A DNA stretch of 64,000 bases, taken from the NCBI RefSeq assembly GCF_035653575.1, contig NZ_DASRBQ010000016.1:27958-91957 (forward strand), written 5' to 3'. This document shows, piece after piece, positions 59,998-64,000 of this stretch. Each line of letters starts with the position of its first letter. The first letter of the stretch is position 1. The notes under the pieces were generated by a model. That model did not search any database and was not told the origin of the DNA. It saw only the letters and a program-made list of their open reading frames with translations. The stretch comes from Actinocrinis sp035653575 (GTDB lineage: Bacteria > Actinomycetota > Actinomycetes > Streptomycetales > Catenulisporaceae). The translations under genes and the position numbers were made by a program.

Positions 59998-60930
59998 GTG
60001 CCCGTGCTCTCGTCCTTCTTGCTCAAGGCCTCGCGCAGCCCCCGGGTGCGCAGCGCGATCGTCGGCATCCCGGTGACCCGGCGCGTCGTGGACCGCTTCG
60101 TGGCGGGGGAGAGCATCGAGTCGGCGATCCGCGCCGTGCGCGCGCTGCGGGCCGACGGCTTGAGCGTGACCCTCGACCACCTCGGCGAGGACACCCGCGA
60201 CGCCGCCCAGGCCACCGCGATCCGGGACGCCTACATCGAGCTGCTGACCGTCCTGCACCGCAACGGCCTGGCCGACTGCGCCGAGGTCTCGGTCAAGCTC
60301 TCCGCGCTCGGCCAGGCGCTGCCCGACGTCGGCGAGAAGCTGGCCCTGGAGAACGCGCGCGCGATCTGCGAGGCGGCGGCCGCAGCCGGGACGACGGTCA
60401 CCCTCGACATGGAGGACCACACCACCATCGACTCGACGCTGCACATCCTGCGCGAGCTGCGCCAGGACTTCCCGTGGGTCGGCGCGGTGCTCCAGTCGAT
60501 GTTGCTGCGCACCCCGCAGGACGCCCGCGACCTGGCCTATCCCGGCTCGCGGGTCCGGCTGGTCAAGGGCGCGTACGCGGAACCGCCGCAGGTGGCGCAC
60601 GCGCGCAAGGCGGAGGTCGACGCCGCCTATCTCAAGTGCGCGGAGATCCTCATGTCCGGTGGCGGTTATCCGATGATCGCCAGCCATGACTCGCGCATGA
60701 TCGCGGGCGCCACATGGGCCGCGCGCGACGCGCGCCGTGAGCCCGGCGAGTACGAGTTCCAGATGCTCTACGGCATCCGCACCGACCTGCAGCGCGAGCT
60801 CGCGCGCCAGGGCGAGCGGGTGCGCGTCTACGTGCCATTTGGTACGGATTGGTACGGGTACTTCATGCGCCGGCTCGCCGAGCGCCCCGCCAACGTCGCC
60901 TTCTTCCTGCGCGCCCTGCTCGGCCGCTGA
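59998..60930 (+). CDS. Proline dehydrogenase
   Basis: FAD-dependent monofunctional enzyme of 310 residues that oxidises L-proline to delta-1-pyrroline-5-carboxylate and passes electrons to the quinone pool; probably membrane-associated. Family signatures are SVKLSALGQALPD, DMEDHTTIDSTL, RLVKGAYAEP, ASHDSRMI, MLYGIRTDLQRELA and the substrate-binding end YFMRRLAERPAN. GTG at 59998 has AGGAGG 6 nt upstream; a longer frame from 59875 lies in the operator region and is rejected. The P5C dehydrogenase gene follows after 52 bp, making a two-gene operon. Confidence 0.95.
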   Translation: MPVLSSFLLKASRSPRVRSAIVGIPVTRRVVDRFVAGESIESAIRAVRALRADGLSVTLDHLGEDTRDAAQATAIRDAYIELLTVLHRNGLADCAEVSVKLSALGQALPDVGEKLALENARAICEAAAAAGTTVTLDMEDHTTIDSTLHILRELRQDFPWVGAVLQSMLLRTPQDARDLAYPGSRVRLVKGAYAEPPQVAHARKAEVDAAYLKCAEILMSGGGYPMIASHDSRMIAGATWAARDARREPGEYEFQMLYGIRTDLQRELARQGERVRVYVPFGTDWYGYFMRRLAERPANVAFFLRALLGR

Positions 60931-60982
60931 GCCGCAGCCCCGGCAGACCACTTACCCGAGAGCGATTCCCCCGAGGAGCCCC

Positions 60983-62608
60983 ATGGACGCCGTCACCCAG
61001 GTCCCCGCCCCCGTGAACGAGCCGGTGCTCGGCTACGCCCCGGGCAGCCCGGAGCGCGAGAAGCTGGTGCGCGCCCTGGGCGAGCTCGCCGACCACCCGG
61101 TCGACCTGACCATGACCATCGGCGGCGTGCAGCGGATGGGCGGCGGCGGCAAGCTCGACGTGGTCCAGCCGCACGACCACCGCTGCGTGCTCGGCACGCT
61201 CGCCGAGGCCACCGAGGACGACGCGCGCGCCGCGATCGACGCCGCGGCGGCGGCCGCCCGCGACTGGCGCACCCTCTCCTTCGACGACCGCGCCGCGATC
61301 TTCCTCAAGGCCGCCGACCTGCTCTCCGGCCCGTGGCGGGCCACCCTGAACGCCGCCACCATGCTCGGCCAGTCCAAGACCGCGCAGCAGGCCGAGATCG
61401 ACGCCGCCTGCGAGCTGGCCGACTTCTGGCGCTTCAACGTGCACTTCGCCCGGCAGATCCTGGCCGAGCAGCCGATCTCGAGCCCCGGCGTGTGGAACCG
61501 CACCGACCACCGGCCGCTGGAGGGCTTCGTCTACGCGATCACGCCCTTCAACTTCACCGCGATCGCCGGCAACCTGCCCACCGCCCCCGCGCTCATGGGC
61601 AACACGGTGCTCTGGAAGCCCTCGGTCACCCAGCAGTTCTCCGCGCACTTCCTGATGCGGCTGCTGGAGGCCGCCGGCCTGCCTCCCGGCGTGATCAACC
61701 TGGTCACCGGCAGCGGCATCCCGGTGTCCGAGGTCGCGCTGCGCCACCCGGACCTGGCCGGGATCCACTTCACCGGCTCGACGAAGACCTTCCAGCACCT
61801 GTGGCGCACCGTGGGGGAGAACATCGCCTCCTACCGCACCTACCCGCGGCTGGTCGGCGAGACCGGCGGCAAGGACTTCGTGCTCGTACACCCCTCCGCC
61901 GACCCGGCGATCGTCAAGACCGCGCTCACCCGCGGCGCCTTTGAATACCAGGGCCAGAAGTGCTCGGCCGCGTCACGCGCCTACCTGCCGCGCGCGATGT
62001 GGAACCGGCTGCGCGACGACCTGATCGCCGAGGTCGACGCGCTGACCATGGGCCCGGTCACCGACCTGTCCAACTTCCTGGGCGCGGTCATCGACCGGCG
62101 CGCCTTCGACAAGCACAAGGCCGCGCTCGACCGGGCGCGCGCCACCGAGGGCATCACCGTCGAAGCCGGCGGCACGTACAGCGACGCGACCGGCTACTTC
62201 GTCCGCCCGACCGTGCTGACCGGCGCCGACCCCGCCGACGAGATCTTCACCACCGAGTACTTCGGCCCGATCCTGTCCGTGTTCGTCTACGACGAGCCGG
62301 ACTTCGGCAAGGTCATGGAGCAGATCGACGGCTCCTCACCGTACGCGCTGACCGGCTCGATCATGGCCACGGACCGCGCGGTGATCGCCGAGGCGGCCGA
62401 GCGGCTGCGGTTCGCCGCGGGCAACTTCTACGTCAACGACAAGCCGACCGGCGCCGTCGTGGGCCAGCAACCGTTCGGCGGCGGCCGCGCCTCCGGCACC
62501 AACGACAAGGCCGGGTCGGCGCAGAACCTGCTGCGCTGGACCAGCACCCGCTCGATCAAGGAGACCTTCGTCCCGCCGACCGACTACACCTACCCGCACA
62601 TGCGCTAG
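60983..62608 (+). CDS. pruA: L-glutamate gamma-semialdehyde (P5C) dehydrogenase
   Basis: Cytoplasmic NAD-dependent aldehyde dehydrogenase of 541 residues, the second step of proline catabolism, yielding glutamate. The catalytic Glu293 is in LVGETGGKDFVL and the nucleophile Cys327 in EYQGQKCSAASRA. ITPFNFTAIAGNLPTAPALM and GSTKTFQHLW shape the cofactor site. The length and sequence fit the mycobacterial/eukaryotic-type monofunctional enzyme. GAGGAG lies 5 nt before the ATG. It overlaps the convergent phosphatase gene by 4 bp, sharing a CTAG at the two stops. Confidence 0.97.
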   Translation: MDAVTQVPAPVNEPVLGYAPGSPEREKLVRALGELADHPVDLTMTIGGVQRMGGGGKLDVVQPHDHRCVLGTLAEATEDDARAAIDAAAAAARDWRTLSFDDRAAIFLKAADLLSGPWRATLNAATMLGQSKTAQQAEIDAACELADFWRFNVHFARQILAEQPISSPGVWNRTDHRPLEGFVYAITPFNFTAIAGNLPTAPALMGNTVLWKPSVTQQFSAHFLMRLLEAAGLPPGVINLVTGSGIPVSEVALRHPDLAGIHFTGSTKTFQHLWRTVGENIASYRTYPRLVGETGGKDFVLVHPSADPAIVKTALTRGAFEYQGQKCSAASRAYLPRAMWNRLRDDLIAEVDALTMGPVTDLSNFLGAVIDRRAFDKHKAALDRARATEGITVEAGGTYSDATGYFVRPTVLTGADPADEIFTTEYFGPILSVFVYDEPDFGKVMEQIDGSSPYALTGSIMATDRAVIAEAAERLRFAAGNFYVNDKPTGAVVGQQPFGGGRASGTNDKAGSAQNLLRWTSTRSIKETFVPPTDYTYPHMR

Positions 62609-64000
62609 TCGCCGGGCTGGTCCGCGCCTCCGGCCTCCGGGGCGCCCGCGCCCGGGTCCGGGACGTGCGGGTCCTGAGTCACGTGCTCGAGTTCGGCCAG
62701 GGTGAGGATCACGTCCGCCGGGCTGGCCGTCGGGGCGTACAGCCGCAGCTCCGTGCCGTTGGCCTCGTGCGCCGCGCTCTGCCGGTGCAAGACGGCCACT
62801 CCCGCGCTGGCCAGGTGGCTCACTCCGGTCAGGTCCACGGTCAGGTCGCGGGTGCCGGCCACCCCCGCGGCCCGCACGCCGTGCTCGACCTGCTCGGCCG
62901 TGGCGGCGTCGACCGGACCGTCGATCCGGAGGCGCGGCTCGGGCGCCCAGGGCTCCTCCAGGACCAGCAGCGGGTCGGCGGGCTCCGGCCGCGGCGCTGG
63001 CCGGCCGGCGGCCAGCAGTTCGGCGGTCAGCAGCCTGGCCGGGCGGGTCGGGGTCAGCGTCAGCGTGGCGGTGGTGCCGCGCTCGCCATGGTCGATGCGC
63101 AGGTCGTCGGCTAGCGCGGTGGCGAGTTGCAGGCCCAGGCCGCGGTGCGGTGAGGGCAGCGGTTCCCGCCAGACGCCCCGGTCGCGCACCCGGGCGTACA
63201 ACCGGCCGTCCTCGGCCAACCGGGCGCTCACGGCGAAGGTCCGGCTTTCGTTCGTGCCCTGGTACGCGTGCTCGATGCTGTTGGTGGCCAGCTCGACCAC
63301 CGCGTGCTCGACCGCCTCGGCGTGCTCGGGTCCGACTCGCGCGGCCCGCAACCAACCCGCCAACTGGAGTCGCATCGTGGCGAGCTGCTGCGGGTCGGCC
63401 GCGACCACCAGCTCGAGCGGCGGTATCGGATCGAGCCGCTGGCTCGCGAGCAGGGTGATGTCGTCGCGGTGGCCGGTCACCCGCGTGAGCAGTTCGAGCA
63501 TCTGTGTGCACACCCGCTCGGCGGCAGTCAGATCATCGTCGTGGAACGCGCGATCCGCTGCTACGTCCGCGGCCACTCGAGCCAGCTCCACGCTGCCCTG
63601 CGTCGGCTGCCGGCCAGGGCGCTCGAGGATGCCGTCGGTGTACAGCAGCACCACCTCGCCGGGCCCAAGCCTCCCAGTGCCCACCTCGGCCTCGGTGAAC
63701 GCGCCGCCCACGCCGAGCGGTCCGCCGCCGGTGGTCGACAGATACCTGGACTCACCTGCGGGATCGAGCAGTAGCGGCGGCGGGTGCGCCGCGGTGCAGT
63801 ACGAAAACGCGCCGCTGGTCGTGTCGAGCAGCACCACGCACACGGTCGCCGCACGCGCGCCGCGGATCCGCGAGGCCGCCGTGTCCAGCGCACTGAGAGC
63901 GGCCGGGATCTCACCGCCGGCGATGAGCCGCTCGCGCAGGAGGACCCGCAACTGGCCCATGGTCGCCGAGGCGGCCACCCCGTGCCCGACCACGTCGCCG
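62605..64000 (-). CDS. SpoIIE phosphatase-RsbW-STAS fusion (partial)
   Basis: The N-terminus lies beyond the right edge; 464 codons are present. The visible part starts within the PP2C-type SpoIIE domain (GDVVGHGVAASATMGQ, metal-binding region), and continues with AAHPPPLLLD and GHRDDITLL. A RsbW-like ATPase follows (ELATNSIEHAYQG, RGLGLQLATAL), then a C-terminal STAS domain with HLASAGVAVLH at the phospho-acceptor loop. Having phosphatase, kinase and antagonist in one chain suggests a self-contained partner switch. The missing part probably holds PAS or GAF sensors. It is convergent with pruA. Confidence 0.9.
   Translation of the reverse strand, partial: GDVVGHGVAASATMGQLRVLLRERLIAGGEIPAALSALDTAASRIRGARAATVCVVLLDTTSGAFSYCTAAHPPPLLLDPAGESRYLSTTGGGPLGVGGAFTEAEVGTGRLGPGEVVLLYTDGILERPGRQPTQGSVELARVAADVAADRAFHDDDLTAAERVCTQMLELLTRVTGHRDDITLLASQRLDPIPPLELVVAADPQQLATMRLQLAGWLRAARVGPEHAEAVEHAVVELATNSIEHAYQGTNESRTFAVSARLAEDGRLYARVRDRGVWREPLPSPHRGLGLQLATALADDLRIDHGERGTTATLTLTPTRPARLLTAELLAAGRPAPRPEPADPLLVLEEPWAPEPRLRIDGPVDAATAEQVEHGVRAAGVAGTRDLTVDLTGVSHLASAGVAVLHRQSAAHEANGTELRLYAPTASPADVILTLAELEHVTQDPHVPDPGAGAPEAGGADQPGD

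Noticed and set aside
1..64000. CRISPR array, prophage, insertion sequence or toxin-antitoxin locus
   Set aside because: No spaced direct repeats, transposase, integrase, phage structural gene or small paired toxin/antitoxin genes were seen.

Overview
The window is high-GC DNA from an actinomycete. GTG starts are frequent, stop/start overlaps of the ATGA and GTGA type are common, AGGAGG-like ribosome sites occur, and several start codons without a Shine-Dalgarno sit 6 nt behind a TANNNT -10 box (leaderless style). Gene content is Streptomyces-like: RsbW-type ATPases, STAS proteins, SpoIIE phosphatases, a DUF574-type methyltransferase, a GlxA regulator and a PucR/proline pair. A member of Catenulisporales or Streptomycetales is a reasonable guess, but the sequence alone does not fix the genus. 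I see no tRNA, rRNA, CRISPR array, insertion sequence, phage gene or replication origin.

Layout. 1-4495: an ABC exporter (permease cut by the left edge) divergent from a NarL-type two-component system. 4524-8086: a cysteine-bearing ArsR-like regulator divergent from two small membrane proteins, then a CDF zinc-type exporter and a MarR regulator. The MarR gene shares an operator-rich promoter region with a secreted hydrolase whose catalytic serine appears lost (8179-9702). 9814-11356: a degenerate RsbW-like protein and a membrane protein of unknown function.

11573-38509 is dominated by carbohydrate-active proteins: GH35, two GH3, GH28 with a ricin-type lectin, a tethered CBM35-like protein, GH79, GH18 with a ricin-type lectin, a GH95-like enzyme and an intracellular GH43. 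Together they suit depolymerisation of pectin, arabinogalactan and other plant or fungal wall glycans. No sugar importer and no LacI/GntR regulator lies among them. Embedded in the region are DUF4436, a methyltransferase overlapping a PAS-GGDEF-EAL protein, a cation/proton antiporter and 6-phosphogluconate dehydrogenase. Long perfect hairpins separate many of these units.

38557-45384: a flavin monooxygenase, then a partner-switching signalling cluster. It holds STAS, RsbW-like ATPase, another STAS, and a 1336-residue fusion of PAS, GAF, histidine kinase, receiver, GAF, SpoIIE phosphatase and RsbW-like domains, with no sigma factor beside it. 45497-50651: a GlxA regulator divergent from an APC permease, then a DUF1800/DUF1501 pair. 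50707-55141: an APH-like kinase, a GH15 trehalase/glucoamylase with a 685-bp hairpin-rich region upstream, and a HAD protein. 55284-58556: a rhomboid-like protein, an MFS transporter and a DUF4349 lipoprotein. 58612-62608: a PucR regulator and proline dehydrogenase plus P5C dehydrogenase (proline to glutamate). 62605-64000: a second SpoIIE-RsbW-STAS fusion, cut by the right edge.
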